From assembly GCA_002477505.1 (NCBI GenBank), contig DLQB01000106.1, positions 1 through 9,645 of the forward strand: DNA of 9,645 nt, in the 5' to 3' direction. Every line of letters starts with the position of its first letter. Position 1 is the first letter of the stretch. The DNA is from Flavobacteriales bacterium UBA7443 (GTDB lineage: Bacteria; Bacteroidota; Bacteroidia; Flavobacteriales_D; Sanyastnellaceae). A program made the translations under genes and the position numbers. This document shows positions 1 to 6,618 of the stretch, one piece after another. The notes under the pieces were generated by a model. That model made no database searches. It worked only from the letters and a program-made list of their open reading frames with translations, and was not told the DNA's origin.

Positions 1-545
<545 letters not shown>

Positions 546-602
546 GGTTATTTCAATCGGAAAGTTACGAGGAGCTGCGGTTGCAGATGCATGGAATTGG
601 GG

Positions 603-610
603 CAAATTTA
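603..610 (-). promoter_or_regulatory. Candidate -7 element of a uvrB promoter
   Basis: Read on the minus strand this is TAAATTTG, a full match to the Bacteroidota -7 consensus TAnnTTTG. It lies about 58 bases before the uvrB start codon and immediately after the rplI terminator hairpin. No clear TTG-type -33 element is seen at the usual spacing; that region is occupied by the terminator stem, so the call rests on the -7 box and its position. Confidence 0.4.
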
Positions 611-617
611 TGCCATG

Positions 618-648
618 AAAAAAGCCAGACCCTTCGGCCTGGCTTTTT
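618..648 (-). terminator. Rho-independent terminator of the rpsF-rpsR-rplI operon
   Basis: An inverted repeat pairs AAAAAGCCAG (619-628) with CTGGCTTTTT (639-648). A further CC/GG pair inside it closes a CTTC loop. On the minus strand the stem ends in a run of six U residues in RNA (618-623), just 20 bases after the rplI stop codon, as expected for an intrinsic terminator. The A and T tracts on the two sides make it potentially bidirectional, but no plus-strand gene enters from the left. Confidence 0.88.
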
Positions 649-668
649 CGCGTGAGACTGCATTTGAA

Positions 669-1115
669 TCAGTCAGCGACCACCTCAAAAGTGATGGTAA
701 CGTTGATCTCTTTGTGCAATTTCACAGTTGCTTCGTAAGAACCCAGCTCTTTGATGCTGTCATCCGCAATGGATATGTGCTTTCGTTCGATGCTGATGCC
801 GCCCGCCTGAATGGCTTCTGCAATCTGAATCGAATTGACCGAACCGAAGATTTTTCCGCTTTCGCCTGCTTTCGCACCGATTTTGATGGAGAGCGCTTCG
901 AGTTTGGTTTGGAGCTTTTGCGCCTCTTCGAGGGCTTTCACGGCTTTGTGCGATTGTTGCTTGATGACCTCTGCAACGACTTTCTTTGCTGAAGGTGTAG
1001 CCGCGACTGCCATTCCCTGAGGAATGAGGAAGTTGCGAGCAAACCCAGCTTTGACGTCTAGGGTGTCGTTTTTGCTGCCGAGACGATCAACGTCTTGTGT
1101 CAAAATGATTTCCAT
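669..1115 (-). CDS. rplI: Large ribosomal subunit protein bL9
   Basis: bL9 binds 23S rRNA at the base of the L1 stalk and affects reading-frame maintenance. The 148-residue length is the family norm. The N-terminal rRNA-binding domain (about 1-50) shows the signature AGFARNFLIPQGMAVAAT (residues 23-40), followed by the long Ala/Lys/Glu-rich connecting helix (about 42-75) and the C-terminal domain, where GKIFGSVNSIQIAEAI (87-102) is characteristic. It is the last gene of the rpsF-rpsR-rplI operon, starting 11 bases after the rpsR stop and ending 20 bases before a strong hairpin terminator. No Shine-Dalgarno sequence precedes the ATG, in keeping with the other genes here. Confidence 0.98.
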   Translation of the reverse strand: MEIILTQDVDRLGSKNDTLDVKAGFARNFLIPQGMAVAATPSAKKVVAEVIKQQSHKAVKALEEAQKLQTKLEALSIKIGAKAGESGKIFGSVNSIQIAEAIQAGGISIERKHISIADDSIKELGSYEATVKLHKEINVTITFEVVAD

Positions 1116-1126
1116 AATCGTCGGGG

Positions 1127-1390
1127 TTATCGGAGGTTATCCGCCACATATGGCATAAGTGCCAGGTGACGCGCTTTTTTGATGGCCTGTCCAACTTTGC
1201 GCTGGTACTTCAGTGAAGTTCCGGTCAAGCGACGAGGTAAAATTTTTCCTTGCTCATTGCAAAGCATCAAAAGGAAGTCAGCATCCTTGTAGTCGATGTA
1301 CTTGATGCCCTTCTTCTGGAAGCGACAATACTTCTCCTTCTGGGTGTCAATGCTGATGGGATTCAGGTAACGTACGTTCTTATCCGCCAT
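1127..1390 (-). CDS. rpsR: Small ribosomal subunit protein bS18
   Basis: bS18 pairs with bS6 on the platform of the 30S subunit. The 87-residue product has the family core: YCRFQKKGIKYIDYKD (21-36), then QGKILPRRLTGTSLKYQRKV (47-66), then the basic helix AIKKARHLALMPYV (69-82). It lies between rpsF (18-base gap) and rplI (11-base gap) on the same strand, the standard order. No single-strand-binding-protein gene is inserted between rpsF and rpsR, unlike the arrangement in Firmicutes. Confidence 0.98.
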   Translation of the reverse strand: MADKNVRYLNPISIDTQKEKYCRFQKKGIKYIDYKDADFLLMLCNEQGKILPRRLTGTSLKYQRKVGQAIKKARHLALMPYVADNLR

Positions 1391-1408
1391 GGTATTGTAC
1401 TTTAAGGA

Positions 1409-1777
1409 TTAAGCCTCTTCGGTTGTTTCAGGGGCAGCTTTTGGCGCCTCTTTGGATTTGTTCCTACGCTTTTCAGCGTAATCAACGTGAAATTTGTCCA
1501 TGCGAGTGGACAAAAAGCGAATGATTCGCTCATCTCTCCGGAACTCAGTTTCGAAGGGCAGGATTACAGATGCGTCGGCTTCGAATTCCAAAAGCTGGTA
1601 AAAACCAGTTGATTTCTTTTGGATCGGGTAAGCCAGCTTTCGCAATCCCCAAGACTCTTCATGAACAATCTTTGCATTGTTCTCTTTGAGGTAAGCCTTG
1701 TACTTCTCTACTGTTTCCGCTACCTGGTCTGCAGATAGCACGGGAGTCATAATGAAAACAGTTTCGTATCGGTTCAT
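1409..1777 (-). CDS. rpsF: Small ribosomal subunit protein bS6
   Basis: bS6 forms a heterodimer with bS18 and binds the central domain of 16S rRNA. The 122-residue product begins MNRYETVFIMTPVLS and carries the family's WGLRKLAYPIQKKSTGFYQL segment (43-62) and FRRDERIIRFLSTRMDK (79-95). The C-terminus is an Ala/Glu/Lys-rich tail of roughly 20 residues, a variable region in this family. It is the first gene of the operon. A good promoter lies just upstream (1805-1835), leaving a leader of about 20-25 bases, too short to hold a large regulatory RNA. Confidence 0.98.
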   Translation of the reverse strand: MNRYETVFIMTPVLSADQVAETVEKYKAYLKENNAKIVHEESWGLRKLAYPIQKKSTGFYQLLEFEADASVILPFETEFRRDERIIRFLSTRMDKFHVDYAEKRRNKSKEAPKAAPETTEEA

Positions 1778-1791
1778 ATAGAACGGGTTTT

Positions 1792-1829
1792 GTTAAACGG
1801 GGTGCAAAATTAGTGTTTAACAGTTTAAC
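1792..1829. repeat. Three copies of GTTTAAC (two direct, one inverted) around the rpsF promoter
   Basis: Two direct copies of GTTTAAC lie at 1815-1821 and 1823-1829, one base apart, and an inverted copy, GTTAAAC, lies at 1792-1798. The direct pair fills the spacer between the -33 and -7 elements of the rpsF promoter, and the inverted copy falls at the expected transcription start. The arrangement resembles an operator, but no binding protein is known from the sequence. Confidence 0.5.
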
Positions 1830-1835
1830 TTCCAA
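1805..1835 (-). promoter_or_regulatory. Promoter of the rpsF-rpsR-rplI operon
   Basis: On the minus strand TTG (1835-1833) is followed after 20 bases by TAATTTTG (1812-1805), which matches the Bacteroidota consensus TTG...TAnnTTTG in sequence and spacing. Transcription would begin near 1798, giving a leader of about 20 bases before the rpsF ATG at 1777. It lies in the divergent rpsF-dnaX interval. Confidence 0.72.
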
Positions 1836-1914
1836 GGGTTTTGTCATCGTGGGTAACGTGTTCATAAAGGAGTTTGGGCTTGGAGTCGAATCGGTGCGAT
1901 ATTCGCCTTCGATT

Positions 1915-3675
1915 ATGGAACAAACACCTTCCACTTCTTACACGGTTTCCGCGCGCAAATATCGCCCTCAAAATTGGGATGCGGTGGTGGGGCAGGATGG
2001 AATCACGCGGACGCTAAGGCAAGCCATTGAACAGGAGCAAATGGCCCAAGCGTATTTGTTCTGCGGGCCTCGTGGGGTGGGAAAGACCACTTCGGCTCGG
2101 ATTTTTGCACGCGCCATCAACGGTTTTGAAGCGAGCGAAGCGGAAGACTACGCGTTCAACGTGTTCGAATTGGATGCGGCCTCGAACAATAAGGTCGAAG
2201 ATATTCGTTCCATTGTGGACCAAGTGCGCATTCCTCCCCAACGAGGAAAGTACAAGGTTTACATCATCGATGAGGTGCACATGCTCTCTCAAGCGGCGTT
2301 CAATGCATTTCTAAAAACGTTGGAAGAACCGCCGCCGCATGCCGTTTTCGTGCTGGCGACGACCGAGAAGCACAAGATCCTTCCCACCATCTTGTCGCGA
2401 TGCCAAATATTTGATTTTCATCGCATTACCGTGCCTGACATGGTAAATCACTTGCAGGGAATTTGTGAAAAGGAGGGGGTTGAAGCGGAGGATTCTGCGC
2501 TGCATGTTGTCGCCGTCAAAGCGGATGGTGCACTTCGTGATGCCCTCAGTATTTTCGACCAATTGGTCGCGTTTGCGGGGAAGAATTTGACCTATGATGC
2601 TGTCGCCGCGCACCTGCATGTACTGGATCAACAAACGTATTTTGATGTCGTAGACGCCACGCAGTCGGGTGAAATTGCACCGGCTTTGTTGGTGTTGGAT
2701 GAAATCATCGTTCGTGGCTTCGATCCGCACCATTTTATCACGGGCTTGGGGGCACATCTGCGGAATCTCCTCGTGGCGAGGGATCCTTCGACCGTGGCAT
2801 TGATGGAGGTGACAGATGATGTGAAGGCGCAGTTCTTAAAGCAGTCTGCGGCAGTTGATATTCGATTTTTGATCCGCGCTTTGGACTTGGTCAATGAGGC
2901 GGACATTCGATACAAGGCGAGCAATCACCAACGACTCTTAGTCGAATTGACGCTCATGCAGATGGCTTCCCATGAGGAAGCTCAAAAAAAAAAGCCTGAA
3001 CTGAATCCAATTGCTTCGAATGCTTGGAAGGAAGGGGCCGTTGCAAAGCCCAAGGTCACCATGGCCGAAGTTCCTAAAACCGAGAAACGGAAGTTGGAGC
3101 CGGAACCGAGAAAAGCGGAACAGCCGGTTGAAGAAGAAGTGTCCGAAACGCCAGCATTGGTATTGGCACCGCAGAGCCCGCCGGCCACTGCGGAAGTGGC
3201 ACGTCCAACCCGGAAGAAAAAAATCAAGTTGGCCACTCCAGAGACCTTGCAGAGCATGGAGCCTGTCGTGGTGAATACGGCAGCGGAAAAAATCCGAACT
3301 AGCCCGGTTGATGAGCCAGCGATTCAAGCCGCCTGGAAAGCGTATGCGGAAATGATCAAAGCGGCGGATCAATTGAACTTGTATTCCACATTGTGCGCAA
3401 CGACCATAGGCCTCGATGAGGGACATGTGCTCATTCGGGTATTGAACAAGTTGCAAGAAGAGCAGTTGCGGGATGCATTTTTGAATATTTCCCAATTCAT
3501 CGCAGACCAGGTCCAAAACGATGAGCTCGTCATCGAAATCAAGGTGGTCGCCACCGAGAAAAGCGAGATCAGTTCGGAATTCATGACCGATCGGGAGCGT
3601 TACGACGGCATGGTCAAGAAAAATCCGAGGGTAGAGGAATTGCGAAAACGTCTCGATCTCGACCTCAACGGTTAA
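1915..3675 (+). CDS. dnaX: DNA polymerase III subunit gamma/tau (clamp loader ATPase)
   Basis: DnaX is the motor of the clamp loader that places the sliding clamp on primed DNA; its tau form also tethers polymerase and helicase. The ATG at 1915 gives 586 residues starting just before the conserved ARKYRPQNWDAVVGQ (12-26); the open frame extends 34 codons further upstream from a GTG, but that part overlaps the rpsF promoter and is not family-like. Seen: Walker A GPRGVGKT (51-58), Walker B VYIIDEVHML (115-124), sensor 1 LATT (147-150), SRCQIFDF with the arginine finger (161-168), and ADGALRDALSIFDQ (203-216). Domain III ends near residue 350, followed by a Pro/Glu/Lys-rich linker and a C-terminal tau-type domain (about 460-586). 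Two oddities: the zinc-binding cysteine module normally between Walker A and ELDAASN is absent, and a run of ten A residues at codons 357-360 is a likely frameshift site. No clear promoter was found. Confidence 0.97.
   Translation: MEQTPSTSYTVSARKYRPQNWDAVVGQDGITRTLRQAIEQEQMAQAYLFCGPRGVGKTTSARIFARAINGFEASEAEDYAFNVFELDAASNNKVEDIRSIVDQVRIPPQRGKYKVYIIDEVHMLSQAAFNAFLKTLEEPPPHAVFVLATTEKHKILPTILSRCQIFDFHRITVPDMVNHLQGICEKEGVEAEDSALHVVAVKADGALRDALSIFDQLVAFAGKNLTYDAVAAHLHVLDQQTYFDVVDATQSGEIAPALLVLDEIIVRGFDPHHFITGLGAHLRNLLVARDPSTVALMEVTDDVKAQFLKQSAAVDIRFLIRALDLVNEADIRYKASNHQRLLVELTLMQMASHEEAQKKKPELNPIASNAWKEGAVAKPKVTMAEVPKTEKRKLEPEPRKAEQPVEEEVSETPALVLAPQSPPATAEVARPTRKKKIKLATPETLQSMEPVVVNTAAEKIRTSPVDEPAIQAAWKAYAEMIKAADQLNLYSTLCATTIGLDEGHVLIRVLNKLQEEQLRDAFLNISQFIADQVQNDELVIEIKVVATEKSEISSEFMTDRERYDGMVKKNPRVEELRKRLDLDLNG
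2974..3004 (+). promoter_or_regulatory. Predicted programmed frameshift or slippage site in dnaX
   Basis: A run of ten A residues followed by G (2984-2994) encodes Gln-Lys-Lys-Lys (357-360) and includes the heptamer A AAA AAG in the correct phase for -1 slippage. Slippage to -1, or gain of one A in the transcript, gives one Ala codon and then TGA (2997-2999). Loss of one A gives Ser-Leu-Asn and then TGA (3002-3004). Either route yields a 361-362-residue protein ending right after domain III, a gamma-like clamp-loader form. GAGGA (2974-2978), nine bases before the heptamer, resembles the stimulatory Shine-Dalgarno element of E. coli dnaX, but it may be coincidental because it encodes Glu-Glu. 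Confidence 0.65.
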
Positions 3676-3704
3676 TCCGGAGCCAATCTTCTGGCGTCGG
3701 ATTA
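3673..3704 (+). other. Stem-loop at the 3' end of dnaX
   Basis: TAATCCG (3673-3679) pairs perfectly with CGGATTA (3698-3704). A G-U pair and one mismatch are followed by an inner GCCA/TGGC stem around a six-base loop. The outer stem begins with the dnaX stop codon itself. No T-tract follows on either strand, so it is not a standard intrinsic terminator; it may be a weak terminator or a transcript-end protecting structure. Confidence 0.45.
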
Positions 3705-3757
3705 GAAGCCCTGGGTGCCTGCGAAATTGCCGCTCGTGCTTTTATGTTTCTGTTTTT

Positions 3758-3788
3758 TTCAATGCGTCATTGAACGGATTCCATCCGT
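3758..3788. repeat. Two abutting short hairpins or palindromes before the receptor gene
   Basis: TTCAATG-CGT-CATTGAA (3758-3774) and ACGGAT-TCC-ATCCGT (3774-3788) are perfect inverted repeats with three-base loops. They share one base and end 16 bases before the receptor ATG. A T-tract (3753-3759) precedes them rather than follows, so they do not form a plus-strand terminator. They could fold in the leader RNA or act as operator DNA. Confidence 0.45.
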
Positions 3789-3804
3789 AGGTTGTTGTGA
3801 AGTC

Positions 3805-6222
3805 ATGAATAGGTATTTTGGATTGTTGGCGTGGGTGGCGTTTTTCATTGTTGCAGGAGCTTGTGAGCTCAATGCACAGGGCATTATTCGAGGCCGTGTC
3901 AATGATGCGCAGACGAATGACCCCATTCCATTTGCAAATGTGGTCGTTCAAGGAGAAACCGTAGGAACAACGACAGATTTCGATGGCAATTACGAGCTCA
4001 GTTCCGTTGCGCCGGGACTCCGAAACATTCAAGTAAGTTTTTTAGGATACGAAACGAAAACGGTATTTGAGATCGAAGTGACTCCAGCGCGGCCGGCTGT
4101 GGTGAACATCATGCTTAAGCCTTCCACCATTGAGATTGACGAGGCGGAAGTTGTCGGGGCTCGACGCCCCAATGCGGCTGAAGCACCGCTCAGTGTGCGC
4201 TCCCTTGGAACCAATGAGATCAAACGAAATCCCGGAGGAGGACGAGACATCAGCCGAGCCATTCGCACTTTGCCCGGTGTGGCGGCGATCCCCAGTTTTA
4301 GAAATGACATCGTCATCCGAGGGGGAGCTCCCAATGAGAATCGTTTTTACATCGACGGGATTGAAATTCCGAACATCAATCACTTCGCGACCCAAGGAGC
4401 GAGCGGCGGTCCGGTGGGCATGATCAACGTGGACCTTGTTGAGAACATTGATTTTTATGCCGGAGCTTTTCCTGCTGCCCGCGGAAACGCATTGAGTTCT
4501 GTCATGGAATTTAGCTTCAAGGAAGCACGAACCGACGAATGGACGGCCAACATGGTGGTTGGCACAAGTGACCTGGGGTTGACGTTGGAGGGGCCGACCG
4601 GTGAGAACAGTTCTTTGATTTTCAGCATGCGAAGGAGCTACCTCCAATTCTTGTTTGAAGCCATCGGGTTGCCTTTTCTGCCGATTTACAACGATTATCA
4701 ATTCAAATGGACGGCGCGCCCCAATGATCAAAATTCCATCACGGTCATCGGCCTCGGAGCCCTCGATAATTTTGAGTTGAACCTCGCCATCGCGGAAGAC
4801 ACGTCATCGGCCAATTACCTTGACCAATTGGCCATTTTGGGTGCGTTGGATGTGCAAGAACAGTGGAATTACACACAAGGCGTGCGCTGGGATCGTTACC
4901 AGGACAACGGCAAGTGGAGTTTCATTTTGAGTCGAAATATGCTCAACAACCGGGCGTACAAACATTTCGACAACGACGAAAGCAAGGACTTCCTGCGTGA
5001 CTACCTGTCGCAAGAAATTGAGAATAAATTCCGAGCGGAGCGCAAATGGTTTGGCAACAACTCTTGGGAGGCCACATACGGCGTGGCGTATGAATACGTC
5101 AAGTACAACAATCGTACAGACGAGTCTCGTTTTGACCCGGCGACTGGTGGATTGCTTCCCATCGCTTATGCCACCGATTTCAAGGCACACAAATACGGGG
5201 CGTTTGCCACCGGAAGTCGCCGGCTTTTGGATGAGCGATTGTCCGTTGCAGCCGGCTTTCGCATGGACGGCTCGACACTGGGGGAAGGATTGAAAAATCC
5301 TTTGAAACAGTTTTCACCCCGAGCATCGGCGTCCTATGCGTTCGCTCCGGGGTGGACATGGAATGCCAACGTTGGGCGGTACTTTCAATTGCCGGCATAT
5401 ACCATCCTCGGATTCGAGCAGTTCGGTGAACGTGTGAATGCGGACGAATCTTCCCGTTATCTGCAAAACACGCACTACGTAACCGGCCTCCGTTGGGAAG
5501 GAGGCGAGCGAAATTTCGTGGCCTCATTGGAGGGCTTTTTGAAGAATTACGACGGCGCCCCGATCAGCCAAACGCTGGGTGTTCCTCTGGCCAACCTCGG
5601 CGCGGACTTCGGGGTGGTGGGCAATGAGTCGGTTCTTTTCACTGGGGTAGGACGTTCCTATGGCAGCGAATTGCTGCTCCAGCAGCGATTGTATAATGGA
5701 TTTTATGGCTTAATGGCGTACACATTCGTGCGCAGTGAGTTCGCGGATTCAACAGGCAGCTTTACACCCAGCAGTTGGGACAACCAGCACATTTTGAGCT
5801 TGACGGGAGGGAAGAAGTTCGAAGGCGGATGGGAGGTGGGCGCACGGCTGCTTTTCAGTGGTGGATTGCCATACACACCAGTGGATTTGAATTCGTTGAG
5901 TATGGCCTCTTGGGACAACTATGGCAGGCCATTGTTGGATTATTCCCAGCTCAACACAGAGCGCAATGGTGCCTTCCATCAATTGGACATTCGCATTGAT
6001 AAGAAATGGTTTTTCGAAAATTGGTCGCTCGACGTATTCATTGAGATTCAAAATGCAACCGGTGCAGCTGTGCCTCAGCCAACATTTGTGGACGTAGTGC
6101 GCAATCCGCTCACGGGCGCTCCGATCCCTTCGGTCAGCAACCCGGGGTTCTATGACCAAAGGGAGTTGGATCCGAGCACTGGATCGGTGTTGCCTGCCCT
6201 TGGCCTGATCATTGAGCTGTAA
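3805..6222 (+). CDS. TonB-dependent outer-membrane receptor with carboxypeptidase-regulatory-like domain
   Basis: This is an outer-membrane beta-barrel receptor driven by TonB/ExbBD. The ATG at 3805 gives 805 residues with an N-terminal signal peptide (hydrophobic stretch about 5-19, likely cleavage near NAQ, residue 25). The frame is open 30 codons upstream from a GTG, but that would bury the signal peptide. Domains in order: a carboxypeptidase-regulatory-like beta-sandwich (about 26-105; IPFANVVVQGETVGTTTDFDGNY is typical), a TonB-box-like IEIDEAEVVG (109-118), a plug (about 125-240, with LPGVA, IRGGAPNENRFYIDGIEIPN and AGAFPAARGNALSSV), then a barrel to the C-terminus. The barrel holds the common GSELLLQQRLYNGFYGLMAY segment. 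The last residue is Leu rather than the usual aromatic. At about 800 residues it is shorter than SusC proteins, and no susD follows, so it is not a classic glycan-uptake pair. The ligand cannot be read from the sequence. Confidence 0.93.
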   Translation: MNRYFGLLAWVAFFIVAGACELNAQGIIRGRVNDAQTNDPIPFANVVVQGETVGTTTDFDGNYELSSVAPGLRNIQVSFLGYETKTVFEIEVTPARPAVVNIMLKPSTIEIDEAEVVGARRPNAAEAPLSVRSLGTNEIKRNPGGGRDISRAIRTLPGVAAIPSFRNDIVIRGGAPNENRFYIDGIEIPNINHFATQGASGGPVGMINVDLVENIDFYAGAFPAARGNALSSVMEFSFKEARTDEWTANMVVGTSDLGLTLEGPTGENSSLIFSMRRSYLQFLFEAIGLPFLPIYNDYQFKWTARPNDQNSITVIGLGALDNFELNLAIAEDTSSANYLDQLAILGALDVQEQWNYTQGVRWDRYQDNGKWSFILSRNMLNNRAYKHFDNDESKDFLRDYLSQEIENKFRAERKWFGNNSWEATYGVAYEYVKYNNRTDESRFDPATGGLLPIAYATDFKAHKYGAFATGSRRLLDERLSVAAGFRMDGSTLGEGLKNPLKQFSPRASASYAFAPGWTWNANVGRYFQLPAYTILGFEQFGERVNADESSRYLQNTHYVTGLRWEGGERNFVASLEGFLKNYDGAPISQTLGVPLANLGADFGVVGNESVLFTGVGRSYGSELLLQQRLYNGFYGLMAYTFVRSEFADSTGSFTPSSWDNQHILSLTGGKKFEGGWEVGARLLFSGGLPYTPVDLNSLSMASWDNYGRPLLDYSQLNTERNGAFHQLDIRIDKKWFFENWSLDVFIEIQNATGAAVPQPTFVDVVRNPLTGAPIPSVSNPGFYDQRELDPSTGSVLPALGLIIEL

Positions 6223-6245
6223 TGACCAGTCCGGTGCTTCCGAAT

Positions 6246-6253
6246 TATCTTTG
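6246..6253 (+). promoter_or_regulatory. Candidate -7 element just before the S4-domain gene
   Basis: TATCTTTG is a full match to the Bacteroidota TAnnTTTG box and ends five bases before the ATG at 6259. Transcription would start at or next to the ATG, giving a leaderless mRNA. No TTG lies at the usual distance upstream, and the gene may instead be read through from the receptor gene, so this is tentative. Confidence 0.25.
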
Positions 6254-6258
6254 GGTTC

Positions 6259-6618
6259 ATGCGTGTCGATAAATTCCTTTGGTGCATTCGGGTATTCAAG
6301 ACCCGTTCGATTGCCTCGGCTCAATGCCGTGAGGGAAAGGTGACGGTGGATGGAAAAGCGGTTAAGCCCGCCCAGGAATTGAAGGGCAACGAGAACATTC
6401 GAGTGCGCAAAGGTGCAATTTACTTTGAATGGCAGGTTTTGGACATGCCCAAGAGCAGAATGGCTGCGTCCCTGGTCGAGGGGTTTGCTCGCGACATAAC
6501 GCCTGAAGCAGAAAAGCAAAAATTGGAAGAAATCCGAGCTGCTCAGCGTGATCTGTTGCGTCCAACGGGTCGCCCTACCAAACGGGATCGCCGGGATTGG
6601 GAAAAATGGTTCACATGA
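6259..6618 (+). CDS. Hsp15-like S4-domain RNA-binding protein
   Basis: Hsp15 (HslR) family proteins bind stalled 50S subunits that still carry nascent-chain tRNA and help recycle them. The 119-residue product opens with the S4 fold: MRVDKFLWCIRVFKTRSIASAQC (1-23), then EGKVTVDGKAVKPAQELKGNENIRVRKG (25-52). The C-terminal tail is very basic, with GRPTKRDRRDWEKW (104-117), matching the RPDKKERRDL-type tail of E. coli Hsp15. The ATG at 6259 sits directly at the S4 start and leaves 36 bases after the receptor stop. Its stop codon overlaps the start of the next gene (ATGA, 6615-6618). The family assignment is firm; the exact function in this phylum is inferred from homology, so no symbol is assigned. 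Confidence 0.88.
   Translation: MRVDKFLWCIRVFKTRSIASAQCREGKVTVDGKAVKPAQELKGNENIRVRKGAIYFEWQVLDMPKSRMAASLVEGFARDITPEAEKQKLEEIRAAQRDLLRPTGRPTKRDRRDWEKWFT

Noticed and set aside
1778..1798. bS6:bS18-binding leader RNA before rpsF
   Set aside because: With the predicted transcription start the leader is only about 20 bases and shows no stem-loop, although two CCCGTT words occur.
1813..1914. Upstream extension of dnaX by 34 codons from a GTG
   Set aside because: It overlaps the rpsF promoter, is not like the start of DnaX proteins, and the ATG at 1915 places the conserved ARKYRPQ segment at the normal distance from the N-terminus.
3217..3223. Second A run (A7) in dnaX as a slippage site
   Set aside because: Shifted frames stay open for roughly 20-30 codons, it lies in the middle of the linker, and there is no clustered stop, unlike the A10 site.
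2938..3516. Minus-strand open frame of 192 codons opposite the dnaX linker
   Set aside because: The Phe/Arg/Leu-rich product mirrors the Lys/Glu codons of the dnaX linker; no family resemblance and no start signal.
3715..3804. Upstream extension of the receptor by 30 codons from a GTG
   Set aside because: It would put extra residues before a good signal peptide and run through two perfect hairpins; the ATG at 3805 is the better start.
5749..6519. Long minus-strand open frame of 256 codons opposite the receptor 3' end and the S4 gene
   Set aside because: It lies opposite two well-supported genes, has no recognisable domain and has the composition of a complementary-strand shadow.
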